DNA from: Marsupella aquatica
Lineage: Eukaryota; Marchantiophyta
Assembly (NCBI GenBank): GCA_973895155.1
Contig: OZ316895.1
Location: forward strand, 18,166,001-18,230,000
Reading direction: 5' to 3'
DNA: 64,000 nt
In this document: positions 34,517 through 45,710 of the stretch, one piece after another
Numbering within the stretch: position 1 is the stretch's first letter
How the letters are laid out: every line of letters begins with the position of its first letter
Translations under genes and position numbers: made by a program
Notes under the pieces: model-generated
What the model was told of the DNA's origin: nothing
Database searches by the model: none
The model's input: only the letters and a program-made list of their open reading frames with translations

Positions 34517-34534
34517 GCTAGCAATTTCGCTAGC
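34517..34534. repeat. 18-bp palindrome
   Basis: GCTAGCAATTTCGCTAGC, the rightmost clear member of the family in the window. A weaker CTAGCGAG...CCAGCGAGG pair lies at 34690-34715. Confidence 0.88.
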
Positions 34535-34804
34535 CTGACGTATGTTCAGATAGTATGGTCACTTAGAGTTTCTTTAAGTGGCCAGTTGTGCGTGAAATAC
34601 TCGATATGCACAAATGTACCGTCCATGGCAGGTTTCATTATAGAGTAGAATATTGATTTTTCTGTTATTCAACAGGTTAGTTTTGTCCTAGCGAGTTTCA
34701 AGTCATGCCAGCGAGGTGATAACCATGCCAGATTTTGCATATATGGACGAGAAAATGTTCCCGTGCGAGGAATTTTTTTACTGTTTCCTCGCACGTTACA
34801 ATGA

Positions 34805-34870
34805 CCCGCCTGCAACTCAGTGGTAGAGCACTACTATGTACATGAGAGCTCCTAGGTTCAATGTCCATGT
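34805..34870 (+). other. tRNA-like sequence, SINE head or tRNA pseudogene
   Basis: ACTCAGTGGTAGAGCA (34815-34830) matches an A box and TAGGTTCAATGTCC (34853-34866) matches a B box. The spacing fits a tRNA. The anticodon stem does not pair properly and the acceptor stem does not close, so a working tRNA is unlikely. The 3' end of a possible SINE is not clear. Confidence 0.5.
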
Positions 34871-34902
34871 TGTTGACGGTTCCAAGAGTACATTGATTTA
34901 AA

Positions 34903-34919
34903 AACCCTAAACCCTAAAC
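34903..34919 (+). repeat. short interstitial telomere-type motif
   Basis: ACCCTAAACCCTAAACT contains two units of the Arabidopsis-type telomere repeat (telo-box like). A similar CACCCTAAACCCTAACC occurs near 56387. Confidence 0.7.
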
Positions 34920-36121
34920 TTTGATTTAGGTAGGATTTTTCTTATGAATGAGAGAGTTGTGAACATCAAAACTTGCATGATGTTATCTTTCATTTCATTT
35001 CATATGAAAGACAGAGTTATGGGCGTGATGGTTTGAATGATGTTGTGAAAGATCCGTTTTGCAGCATTCTTTAAATTACTTATACCCTCTCCTATAGCAG
35101 CCCCCGTCAGAAATAGATGTTGTCATCAAGGAAAACCAGCAAGAACCGAACTCTAGATGGAGTTCACAAGATGTTCCCAGAGAATGTCTGCCTCTGAAAG
35201 ACGCATTGCATTGTTGAGACATTGCTTGCAAGGAACTACGGAGAGCATGAACCTTGCCAAGGATTACATGAATATAGTCACAGAGCTTTGTCTTCTTCGC
35301 ACGAAATGAATTTGTCCATCCAAGCTTACAGGTTTCGATGCAGATCGCATCGAGACTTACTAGCGTGATACATACGAAGGTTTGCACATCGTTCACTTTG
35401 ATTGGTGAATGCGGTTTTAAGTCCATAGTCGTTAAATCTTGTGAATAAAATGTTAATGCTCTGAGAAATCATCACCAGAGTAGAGAGGCAGAGAACTATC
35501 GTCAAGACGAAAACTACAGGGGAGATGGTGGTGAACGCAAACAGAAAATTCCGAGAATTTCCTTTCTGCTAAGCCCGTGATTCGAGATGAAATCAAGGTT
35601 TTCTGTTGAAGTCGTGACAAAGTTGACTAATTCAACGAGATCAAGAAGTCACCCTACCAAACCCATAATGAAACACAATTTTTAATCTTTACAAATGGCG
35701 TTATCGTTAACTATAAAGCCACGATTTCGCAACGATCCCAAACGACGATTATTCCAAATTACTGCCGAAAACTGAGACGTAGAATACAAAGTGTCTTTCG
35801 TAATGGGCTTTTTCGAATAATTCGAAGCCAATGAAATTGACTTGTCGGCAAATCAGTAAACCAACTACTCAAGCTTTCACAAGCTCGAATTGATGGACCT
35901 TGCAGTACGAATAAATACCACAACTCGATCGAGCCTCACATTCGTCCAATCAAATACAAGGAAAAAACTCTACAATTGCTCATGAAAAGCCAGCCTCGTA
36001 CGTTTGCATGAAGAAAATGTGTGTACAAAGTTGAAGCCAGAATATCAGTACAGAAGGAGACAGTCGTTCCTGGACCCAGCAAGTCCAGAAATCTCGCTTG
36101 CATTTAGGGGAGACAGCGAGC
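34920..36121. other. no gene confirmed
   Basis: A 116-residue minus-strand frame at 35426-35076 has no recognised domain and no clear splice partners; I do not call it a gene. The part near 36121 is the 3' flank of psaL. Confidence 0.4.
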
Positions 36122-37901
36122 CTATTTCACGGGGTATGGGAGGGAGAGAACATAGAGTAGGAAGTAAGCCCAGCCTACTCCAGACAAGCCTCCGAAGAAG
36201 AAGCCTCCGGCAAAGCTGGCCCAGCCTTGTGAGGTCTGGAGCTTGTCAGCTTCCTTCTTCCTTCCGCTCAGGGTGAGGGAGGGAGCCAGAGACGGGGCAC
36301 CTTCCTTAAATGTTGCAATCCCGTAGATGGTCAAACACACAGATAAGATCACAACCAAACCTGCCGCTCCGAAAGCTCCAGCAGTTCCTGCAATCTCGGT
36401 GTTGCGGAGAGGACCAGCCTTGACGAATGGGCCCACCAACAAGAAACCGTGCGCAAGACCCACCTCAACTCCTCTCAACAAGGGAGAGACAGATGTGCGG
36501 TAGGCGGGGAGGTTGGACAAATACCAGGCGATTAGAGGGCTGGATGTGATCGGGGTCTCAAATCCACCAACAAAGGGGTCTCCGTTCAGTGGCTCCACAA
36601 CTTGATACTGCGACAAGACGACAATCGCGGAGTTTCAGGTTCACAAATACAATCCAGCTTTCAATACGATTACCACGAACTAAACAGAGTGACAACAATA
36701 CATCCACGCAGGAAATGTCATGCTGTGCTGCACCTCACAGCACAAATTTGAGTAGACGCTATCCTGGCGATCTATCTTGAATTCTCAGAATAGACCATAA
36801 GATGGGGCAGACAAGCGGGGCGACAAATGCCAGGAACGTTGCCATCCGAACCTGAGCCTCATTACCCGAACTAGGACCTAACTAACGACGACTGCTGGAC
36901 AGAGTGCGGACGTCTCTGTCCACGACGTACTAGCTAGATCAACCTCTCCCACAGAGTGGCGGAGACGGACCACAACTAAAAGTTTCGTCTCCTTCTATAG
37001 AGAAAGACTCCTCTTCAGCCTTTGTAGTATGCCGCTAGTCAGGCAGCAGAATTGAATGCAGCTACTATTCCGACGCAAGAACTGGTCCACGGCTCCAGGT
37101 AACTGACGGTAATAGTCTTTACACAAGGCCAAGGACACAGATTATCTCCATGGTCGCTATGGCTATGGCCCTTCCCCAAGTTGGAAGGTCCTCTTCGGAC
37201 ACAAGCTAGCTCTATCTTCACTCGACATTTTGGCCACAACGACTGAGTGAGAGATTTCAGAAGACAACATCCCTAACAAGGCGGCATCCGCATGCTTTGG
37301 CCACAACGACTGAGTGAGAGATTTCAGAAGACAACATCCCTAACAAGGTGGCATCCGCATGCAATACACTGCCGTCCATTACAAGGCTCTCCTACTCAGG
37401 CCGCCAGATAACATCAGAGCATTCAAAAGTCCCAAGAGAAAGGTAGACAGAAATGGCTAGCTACGATGTGTCTGGCAACGAAAGTTTCGATGCCAGGAGT
37501 AGCTGAACCTGCTCAAATAAGTGGTAGGATCATTCCACACGTCGTGTACAGTTCAATGGACTAAGAAAATGCGACGCCACATCGATGCAGCAAAGGGAGG
37601 GACCAAAGGCAAGCCAGCCCCATCACTGACGAAGGCCCGAAGTAGACATCGAGAGATTGTGGTATGGAGCTCAAACACTACATCAATGTTACAGAAACTA
37701 AAGGACACATACCTTCCCCTCGGTGGTGGTAGCTGCACGCGCTCCAGCGGGCCTGGCGGCAACGAGTGAAGTGGGAGCAGACTGCCGGAACCGCAGAGGG
37801 GCAGCAGAGCCGAAAAATGCACAGCTGCGCACGGACGTCTTGGTCGCGCATTGCTGCAGCGACAAGAGTCCTCCAGCCTTGACCATCGCGGTGGTTGCCA
37901 T
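36122..37901 (-). CDS. psaL: photosystem I reaction centre subunit XI (PsaL), plastid precursor
   Basis: PsaL is a thylakoid membrane subunit of photosystem I. It forms the trimerisation face in cyanobacteria and, in plants, the docking site for PsaH, PsaO and mobile LHCII. Two exons: 37901-37713 (63 residues) and 36607-36122 (161 residues plus stop), joined in phase at GGGAAG|gtatgtg and cgcag|TATCAAG; total 224 residues. Exon 1 starts [11 protein letters not shown] and is a typical chloroplast transit peptide rich in A, S, R and T. The mature part begins [15 protein letters not shown] and contains [36 protein letters not shown] and a C-terminal hairpin ending SLPYPVK; two to three membrane spans. 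An ATG further upstream (37955) is in frame but the start at 37901 gives the normal transit peptide. A 67-bp duplication lies in the 1.1-kb intron. Confidence 0.96.
37231..37364. repeat. 67-bp tandem duplication in the psaL intron
   Basis: TGGCCACAACGACTGAGTGA and the following bases occur at 37231 and 37298, differing by one or two bases. It is entirely intronic. Confidence 0.9.
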
Positions 37902-38067
37902 CTTCACTTCTCTGTACAATTCAATCACAATTTTCCCACAGATGTTCGCCCACAATTGAGAATGTGCAAGTCACACTCTCCGTCTGTAGACCGAGTCGAT
38001 GGACGAATGCAGAAGGAAGGTCTTTCTATGGCGAAATCGAAGCATTTCGCAAGCCAATAGAGGAGGC

Positions 38068-38073
38068 CACGTG
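38068..38073. promoter_or_regulatory. G-box upstream of psaL
   Basis: CACGTG lies about 170 bp upstream of the psaL start codon, with CCAAT nearby (about 38054). G-boxes are common in promoters of light-regulated photosynthesis genes. That it acts here is inference from position. Confidence 0.4.
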
Positions 38074-38214
38074 CTAGTCTTAAAGGGCTGGGATAAGATT
38101 CTGGATAGCTTTACCTCCCAATGGCTCAGGCGGATGAATGAATTATTTCCTAAGGAATATACGTTAAAATAAATAACTCGAGATCCTACTAAAGTGTATA
38201 TATGGGTTAGGATA

Positions 38215-38998
38215 GTTGTTTTTTCTTTTTTTCCAAGAAATCCCCAAAACAAGGGGGGGGGGGGGGGGGGAACCCAAAACAACAAACAAGGGAGCAAACA
38301 CCACCCCAGCAAAAGGAAGCCCAAAAAGGACACCACGGACACCCCCAAAGACCACACAAAGACCCTAATCGGGCCATGGAAGCCAAGCACGCCACCGGAG
38401 AGTAGCAACCAGCGGCAACCAGAAGAAAGGACCCCAACAGGTCCACCACCTGGAGCAAGGGTGTCTACTACTCCACTGGCCAGGGGGCCTAGTATCACTA
38501 CAACACTCACTATCATCCAAGGAGCAAGGGTACTGGTGGTCAGTCAACCAACACCAAGGCCCAGATTCATCATTCAGAGTACAGTGGGTCCTGAGATAGT
38601 TCCACTCCCTATTCCTACTCCTATCCCAACCACTACCTAACAGAGTCATCCCCAAGTGAGTACCACAAAGAGGAGGGTAACAATCAAGGGCCGAAGCCCA
38701 AGCCAAGCACGAGTAATCAGGCATCATTGCTAAAGTCCAAGTTAAGAGCTTGGGGGATCTCATTGGTCGCCCAAGGTTTAAGGACCTCATGGAGCTCATG
38801 GATAGCCCGCTGGAGTTGCCGTGCCTTCTTGTGAGACTTGCAGCTATCTCTCATGGAGTGAAGGTGGATCTCCGTCTGTCGCAAGATGACCCACCCAGGG
38901 ATACGCCCGAGAAATTGGGCATAGCTAGCAGCATTCCTCTCATTCCAAATGTGGCAGCACAATTCAGAGAGAAGGATCAGAGTGTGGAAAGGCATTTT
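38215..38998 (-). mobile_element. LINE 3' end: C-terminal coding sequence, 3' UTR and A-rich tail
   Basis: The minus frame at 38995-38717 reads HTLILLSELCCHIWNERNA, the segment after the zinc-binding region in plant L1-type LINE ORF2. Below the stop lies a 3' UTR, then an A-rich end (GGAAAAAAAGAAAAAAC on the minus strand, about 38218-38235). It belongs with 40768-41249, from which it is separated by an LTR-like insertion. A run of 18 G lies at 38253-38270. Confidence 0.75.
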
Positions 38999-40767
38999 TG
39001 TTGAAAATTATGAATAAGAGCTTATTCGGGATTTTTTTTCCTTTTTGGAGCAAAGCATGACACTTCCTGAATCGTCCACTCTCTTTTGACGCTTTATGAG
39101 GCGTCTGCCTTAACTACTCTGTTTCAAGCAGCTCAATTCAGGACGCTTTTTGAAGCGTCCCTCGCGATGTAAACGCCGACCTCAGCGTTCCGGTTTCAAA
39201 GGCAAAATAGGCTCGACGCTTCCAGAATCGTCCATATATGATGATGGAAACCAACGCTTTCTGAAGCGTCCTGAAGGCGTCCACAGCAATACAAGTCCTG
39301 ACTAAGCGTCTCCAATCCAGTACAAGACACGACGCTTAGCAAGGCGTCCAATAGTGTCGACACCCCGCTACCGAATCTTACCACGTGAAACCTGGACGCT
39401 TTCTGAAGCGTCCATATGAGAAGCTAGAGGGACGCGACGCCCTCAAACGCGGCACCAAGTTCTGAAGCGTCCGTGACAAACACCAAGCAATACGAGACGC
39501 TCGTGAAGCATTTGCTACCCGCAAACCTGAAGATGGACGCTGCCGACCCATACATAAAATGTTGGACGACGCTTCTTGAAGCGTCCACAAAAGTCCTTTG
39601 TCATTTTCAACGCTTCCTGAAGAGTTCACCAAAGTTCTCGACACTTCGAAACATTTTTCATTTTCTCACTTTTTATTACAATATGACACTTTTACCGATT
39701 TATTTGAAGTACTTAGGAGTTCTAGAAAAGTCTGAAACTTTGTCACCATAGAGATTATATGTAGTAGAGTACCCTAGAAAAGTTTCACCTCATTCCAACT
39801 TTTAGTTTAGAAGTTAAAATTCTAACAAGATCATTGTTTATTAGTTTTAGCGAAAACACCAAGGCTTTGTAAAGCGTCTCTCTCTTCCACACTTTACTTT
39901 TTCCACCTTTTATGAGATTACCTTTTAGATATTGAGGTTTGAAAGGACATGACCCTTCACTTAGAAGTCTACACCTATAAGACCCCTCAATTTACCCATC
40001 TTCAAGGGGGACAAAACTTTATTCACACAGAAAATTCTGAATAGTTCTCCACCTTCCAATTTAACAAGAATGATTTGTATGGAAGTAAAGCATATGTTAT
40101 CATTTGTAAATGAATTCAGGAGAGATCCCTTTTGGTGACTGAGTTATAATCACAAACCTTTGAGATTCCCATCAAATTCACTGCTAGGCTTGCTTGCTAT
40201 GTCAAGAGTCGCTAGCTAATTCGAGGATAGATGATGAAATTTAAGGAGAAAAATTCAATTTTCAGAGTATCAGAGTACCGTTGTTTTACTTTGGCATATG
40301 TATCAGAGTTTGATTTGAATTGCGTACCGTTGATAATCAAACCATGTTGACGGTATTTTAATATATATCTCAGTGAAACCAACCATAAATGTACTGTGGG
40401 TTTGGTGAGCAAAAGAGTCCTTTTAATTCACATCTTTGTGATATCAGAAGGAAAGAGAGAATCTGATTTGATAATTTTAATCCTGTCTATACTAAGACCA
40501 TAGTCCTTTCTGAAGGAGTGGCAATAGCAAATTAAACAATATCTATTCACATATTTGACTCCCTTTTGATTTCATAACTCAAAGTTATCTTTTCCTTGTG
40601 TTTTGTTAATTTTATCCTTTGTTTGAGATTGAAAGATTTAGAGCAGAGCTCTAAACCACTCAAACTTGTTAATTTATTCAATCTATTTCCAATCTGTTCT
40701 TAAAGGGACCGAAACCCGAGTTTATAAAGATATTTTGTTACTTTGTGTTCTTTCGATCATACAACAC
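38999..40767 (+). repeat. LTR-like long repeat, copy 2, inserted in the LINE
   Basis: The repeat begins TGTTGAAAATT and ends ATACAACA, so it has TG...CA ends, and splits LINE ORF2. It is homologous to 24870-26577. It contains about ten GACGCTTT-type palindromes (clearest at 39141-39160, 39394-39413 and 39568-39585) between 39060 and 39885. No coding capacity. It is probably a solo LTR; the five-base flanks do not match clearly, so borders are approximate. A shared end motif is GGGA(C/T)CGAA(A/T)(C/A)CCGAGTTT (40709 and 26528). Confidence 0.6.
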
Positions 40768-41249
40768 AGAGGGCCAGGTTTCCTTTTCTGCACACGAATA
40801 GCTCCCTAGAGAGAATTGTATAGCGATCCAAAAGTAAACCTCAGGGCACTAGAGTGGCGCAGGAGGAGTTGCACTTCCTGCCACTGGCCCTGTACTCTGC
40901 AGCAGCCAAAAAATAAATGTTCAGTTTGTTCAAAGTGATAGTGGCAACGTGCACACAGGCCGTCGCTCACCTCCCACTTGCTAGCTCTGCCATTAGTGAA
41001 AAACCCATGTTGAAGTAACCGCCAAATGAAGAAACGGACATGGGGCATAGTCCAGCCTCCCCACAGTTGTTTCCAGCGTTGTTGCCAGGACTCCGCCATC
41101 CCAATTTGGCCCCATCGACGGTTCAATTTGGTTGTCTTACGGAACAAGGGAGGAGCACTGCACCCACCTGCGGTTAGGGAAATTCCATCCCTGGTTCTTC
41201 CCAGTCCAATTCCACTTCCAACCAGTTCTGTGGAAGAGTTGGTCGTCAA
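40768..41249 (-). pseudogene. LINE ORF2 fragment with zf-RVT domain
   Basis: The translation reads MPHVRFFIWRLLQHGFFTNG and then CARCHYHFEQTEHLFFGC, the reverse-transcriptase zinc-binding domain found at the end of plant LINE ORF2. It ends at an in-frame TAG near 40810. Upstream (41250 onwards) the LINE is lost and gypsy sequence begins, consistent with a 5'-truncated LINE. Confidence 0.8.
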
Positions 41250-41312
41250 GAAAGTGAAGAGATTTTTGGCATCTTAGAAGAGTCTAGTGGATGTGAACCA
41301 TCGATAGAGGAA

Positions 41313-44300
41313 GTGCTTCTATCAATATATCAAGGTGAATCAGAGATAGAGATTGGAAGAAGTTTATATGAGGTTCTAGCCTACCTAGTTCAGGAAGAGA
41401 TTGAGATTAACACCAAATATAAAACAGTGGATAAAAAGGTTAGATCAGCATCTACTCCATTACCTTTAGAAGCTAAAGAGTTGCTACAGAAAGCTAGTAA
41501 AGAACCTTCTTTGAGGAATTGGGATAAGATAGGTCACACATTCACTAAGAAGACATTGGATAGTTTGCAAATTGGAGGGGATGGCTTACTCACCAATGTT
41601 GAGGTTGAGGCTTTTCGGAAGATGATATCAAAACATGGGAAGGCCTTTTCCTTCAACATACATGAAATAGGTTGTGTCAACCCAAGGGAAGTGACACCAA
41701 TGATCATCTTTACTGTTCTTCATATTCCATGGGATTTGAGGCCATTACCAATACCTCGAGCATTGATGCAAGGAGTGGTAGACTTGCTGAAGGAGAAGTT
41801 GAAAGCAAGAATCTTGGAGAGATCCAATAACCAATATGCAAATCGTTGGTTCACTGTGAGAAAGAAAAATGGGAAGTTGCGATTCATTCAAGATATGCAA
41901 CCGCCAAACAAGGTCACAATCAGAAATGTTGGCACCGGACCAGTGGTTGATGAATTTGCAGAGGAGTTTGCTGGTAAGGCAATTTACTCAATTGGGGATC
42001 TGTATTCTGGGTATGATCAATTCCAACTTGCTGAGAGTGGGATATTACCACCATGAGAACACCATTGGGGTTGATGAAGATGTGTACCTTGCCACAAGGA
42101 GCTACAAATTTGGTAGCCCACATGCAAAATGCCATGAATAGGATTTTGCAATCTTTTATTCCACAAAAGACTCGACCATTTTTGGATGACATTCCTATCA
42201 AGGGATGTGTGGAGGAGTGCAAGGATGAAAGAGTTAGGGAGGATGGACTATGACAATTTGTGTGAGACCATCTTCAAGACGTTGTAGCAATTCTGAAATG
42301 ATTGATGGAGGTTGGTGTTATACTTTTTGGTGAAAAATCTGCATTTGGCCTTAAAGAGATCTTAGTGGTTGGGCAAAAATGTGGTTCATATGGAAGGAAG
42401 TCTAATGATGCAAAGGTAGATGCTATTAATCATATGAAGGATTGTAGTTCCGTGAGTGAAGTTAGGAGATTTCTGGGTGGATGTGTGTTCTACAGAATAT
42501 GGATACCTCATTTTGCTCATATTGCAGAACCTCTATATGATTTATTAAGGAAGAAGGTTAAGTTTGTATGGACTGATAGACATTCCAAAGCAATGACTAG
42601 GATGAAAGAAGCATTGTTGAGTCCACCAGTTCTTAGAACAATAAACTATGACAATGATCAACCTGTAATTGTCAACTGATTCTAGTCCCATAGCAGCATG
42701 GTGGGCTATAGGACAGGATGATGAGGAAGGACATCGTTTTGCTACTCGCTTTGGGGCTAAGATCTTTGATGAAAGACAAAGAAGGTACCCGCAAGTCAAA
42801 CGAGAACTATGGGGTGCAAGATGCGCCATAAGACAAGAGAAACATTTCTTGATAGGAGCAAGGGTTATTCTGGAAACTGATTGTAAGCCATTATTAGGGA
42901 TGAGCTCTAACTATGACACTCCAGATATAGCTATGCTAAGGTGGATAGCCTTTATTAGGATGATTAATCCTGAACTAAGGCATATCAAGGGAAAATATAA
43001 TCCAGGCTGATATGTTATCAAGGGCAAGATATCATGAGAAACAAAATAATTAGTAAACATGTCATAGTAGTCAGTGGAAGTGAGGCACGTACAGAAATTG
43101 AGTCTATAGAGTTTAAAGAAGAACTCTACTCGGGGAAGCTACGAATCATAGGGCAATATATGAAGAAATTGGAAAAAGAAAAAGGGTGGACACATGAGGA
43201 GTTCAAGAAGATTCGGAAAGAGGCATACCAATTTCTTCTCAGAGATGGGTATCTTTGGAAACGTCCAAAGAAAAAGGGACATGTGCCTTTGCGGGTTATT
43301 GATGATGTTGATACAAAGGCACAAGTACTTCAAAATTATCATGATCAACAGGACATAGAGGAGTCCAAGCTACTTACGATAAGATTCATGAGTTCTACTG
43401 GTGGCCACGAGTTTACATGGATGTTAGGGACTATGTGGAGAGTTGTAAGGTGTGCCAAATATACTCCAAGCTAAGGCATAGAGATGGGTTGAATCCTACT
43501 TACCCATTGGCCTTACATTTTCAATGGGTATTAGACATAGTGCATATGCCAAGTGGAACAAGGGGTGCAAAGTACTTAGTATTGGTAAGAGAAGACTTAT
43601 CTTCATATGTAGAGGGAAGGGCACTAGCATCCAATAAGACAGAGTCGGTTTGTAAGTTTGTTTTGGAAGATATCATTGCTAGGCATGGATGTTTTTCTCA
43701 AATGAGGGTTGATCGAGGGGAGCTAAATAGTGAAGAAGCACACGACTTCTTTGCTAAGTTTGGCATCAAACTTAAGCTTACAACAGCTTATAATCCAGAG
43801 GCAAACGGAAAAAGTGAAAGAGGTCATCCACCAATAGTCAATGCTTTAGTCAAAGCATGCAAAGGCAACACATTCCAATGGCCTAATCTACTACCATTAG
43901 CTCTGATGGCAGATAGATTAACTTGTAGCTTGGTTAGTGGATTTCCCCCTATAGAGCTTGCTTCAGGACATTTGCCATTGATGCCAATTGAAGAAAAAGT
44001 ACAAAGTTGGCGGACCATAGAGTGGAAGGATGAGGTTTCTAGAGAAGACTTGATTACTAGAAGGATAGAGCATTTCAATCAAACTCCAGAAAAGATTGCT
44101 ATAGCCTTAGAGCGCGTCAAAGCGGTAAGATTGAAGAACAAATCAAGATTTGATTAGACTCACCGACCCCGACCTATCCCAATCAAAGAAGGAGATTGGG
44201 TGCTTATCTCAGATAATACTTTGGACAATCAACACTCAACACTTAAAAAGTTTGCGAGGCGATGGATGGGACCTTTTGTGGTCACCCAAATCCACGATAA

Positions 44301-44472
44301 TGCAATGTATAATGCCAGAGAGATGGATGGAACACATCATCGAACCCGATATGCAGGAATGCGGATCAAGCTATTCAAAAGAAGAACAAAATTTAGTGTC
44401 AAATATATCATTGATGAAGACTTACCAAGTGAAAAAGAAATCTGGGACTCACAAATTAGTAGGGGTGAATAA
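41313..44472 (+). mobile_element. Ty3/gypsy pol, decayed, lacking gag
   Basis: Order of domains: linker, reverse transcriptase (41313-42260), RNase H (42420-43010), integrase (43180-44160) and C-terminal GPF-type module (44200-44472). Reverse transcriptase has LPQGATN and FLDD (about 42180) for the usual Y/FxDD. RNase H ends HIKGKYNPG. Integrase keeps D (43534), D (43711) and E (43816), spaced x58 and x34. WMGPFVVTQI is the GPY/F motif. Breaks: a frame change near 42050, three in-frame TGA codons at about 42249-42300, and further frame changes near 42680 and 43010. Protease and gag are not seen; the left edge touches the LINE. Confidence 0.88.
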
Positions 44473-44519
44473 TCTTATCCAAAATGATTGGTGCAGACCG
44501 GAGGCTGCACAGGTTTAGT

Positions 44520-45710
44520 AGGGGTAATATGCCATAAAGAAATGAGTTTTGGAGTTAGAATACCTCACATAGAGTTTATCACTCCATTAGATATTATTAA
44601 AAATTAAATAAAAATAAATAGTGTGACTTAGAGTAGTCATTTATAAATTATTATATATAATAGACCAAAATCATAGAATAGGTAAAAATAAAATAGTATA
44701 CCAAAATAATAGTATACCAAAATAATAGTATACAAAAATAATAGTAGACCAAATGAGTATAGTAGGCCAAATGAGTATAGTAGGCCAAGATAATAGAATA
44801 GGACAAAATAAGATAGCGGGCAAAAAAGTGGGCTAGCAAATTGTGGGTAGTCCACTTTACAAAATAGTAGGCTAAGATAGTGGGCTAGCAAATTGTGGAT
44901 AGTCCACTTTACAAAATAGTGTGCTAAGATAGTGGGCAAAAAAGTGAGCTAGCAAATTGTGGGTGGTCAACATTTCAAAGTATAAATAGAAGGAAACTTG
45001 CTTCCCATAGGGCATTGTGTTCCCACTATTGAGAGTTGAGTCCATGGTTTGCCTTGATATAACGGAGTGCTATACCGCCGGTTTTCATGATGGAAGGAAT
45101 TGAGTATTTTTCTTATGGTCATGGAGGGCTATGCCACCACTTGAGCACCTTAAGTTAAATACTCAAATCTGGCAAGGACGGCTGTGTCGTCTGTATCAAG
45201 GATATATTATCAAAGGTTAACTTATACCATAGGCTTTAGCTATTCCCCATAGATTGTGAATGATGTTGCATGGGTTGCCAAGAGTGCATAGATTGTCGGG
45301 AGTGGTTGTCAACCCATTTTTTATTAGATTACATTATTTAGATAAAATTGTAATGCCTCAGACGTTTATGTATCAATTTGGTTTAGATTTTGCCACCATG
45401 GTTATGAATTCAAATATTCCACTCATATATCTCGTAGTTACTTATGAAGAAGAGTGGGTGTGTACTATCTATATTTTGTATTAGAAAAGATGAATTTGAA
45501 TCAGGTCCCAAGTCCAATCTTAAATTTGATGTCTTCCTTGAGTCTAAAGATTATTGTGCGAAGGAAGATAGCGTGTAGGGAAATCTTAGTAAGAAAGTTT
45601 GGAGAAGAGTCGTATAATGTTATAGTATCTTCGGAAGAAGCTCTAATACTTTACGGGGATCATCCAAGGGGAACTTTAAGTATTTTTGTGCTTGTATAGT
45701 TTAGGTAAGT
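44520..45710 (+). repeat. probable 3' LTR region of the gypsy element, repeat-rich
   Basis: After the integrase end, 44650-44800 holds about eight imperfect units of ATAATAGTATACCAAA, and 44828, 44880 and 44944 start three copies of G(T)GGGCTAGCAAATTGTGG. A TATA box (TATAAATAGA) follows at 44981. This order of repeats then TATA is what a U3 promoter looks like. The 5' partner LTR is not present, so LTR borders cannot be set. Confidence 0.5.
44981..44990 (+). promoter_or_regulatory. TATA box, putative LTR promoter
   Basis: TATAAATAGA, placed after the tandem repeats and about 30 bp before CATAGGGCATTG. It is probably the U3 core promoter of the gypsy element. Confidence 0.5.

Noticed and set aside
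23246-34534. The 18-bp palindromes as a CRISPR array or a minisatellite
   Set aside because: Spacing runs from 76 bp to several kb, in a plant nuclear genome, with no regular spacer unit.
34805-34870. Functional tRNA gene
   Set aside because: A and B boxes fit, but the anticodon and acceptor stems do not pair.
35076-35426. Minus-strand 116-residue ORF as a gene
   Set aside because: No domain, no splice partners, and composition like the surrounding intergenic DNA.
37723-37959. Plus-strand ORF opposite psaL exon 1
   Set aside because: It is the antisense shadow of the transit-peptide exon and has no independent support.
38253-38270. Run of 18 G as a biological signal
   Set aside because: It lies in a LINE 3' UTR, and such homopolymers vary freely and are error-prone in sequencing.
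24870-40767. The two LTR-like repeats as the two LTRs of one 16-kb element
   Set aside because: They are in the same orientation, but psaL, a MULE, a LINE and other unrelated genes lie between, and the two copies are clearly diverged.
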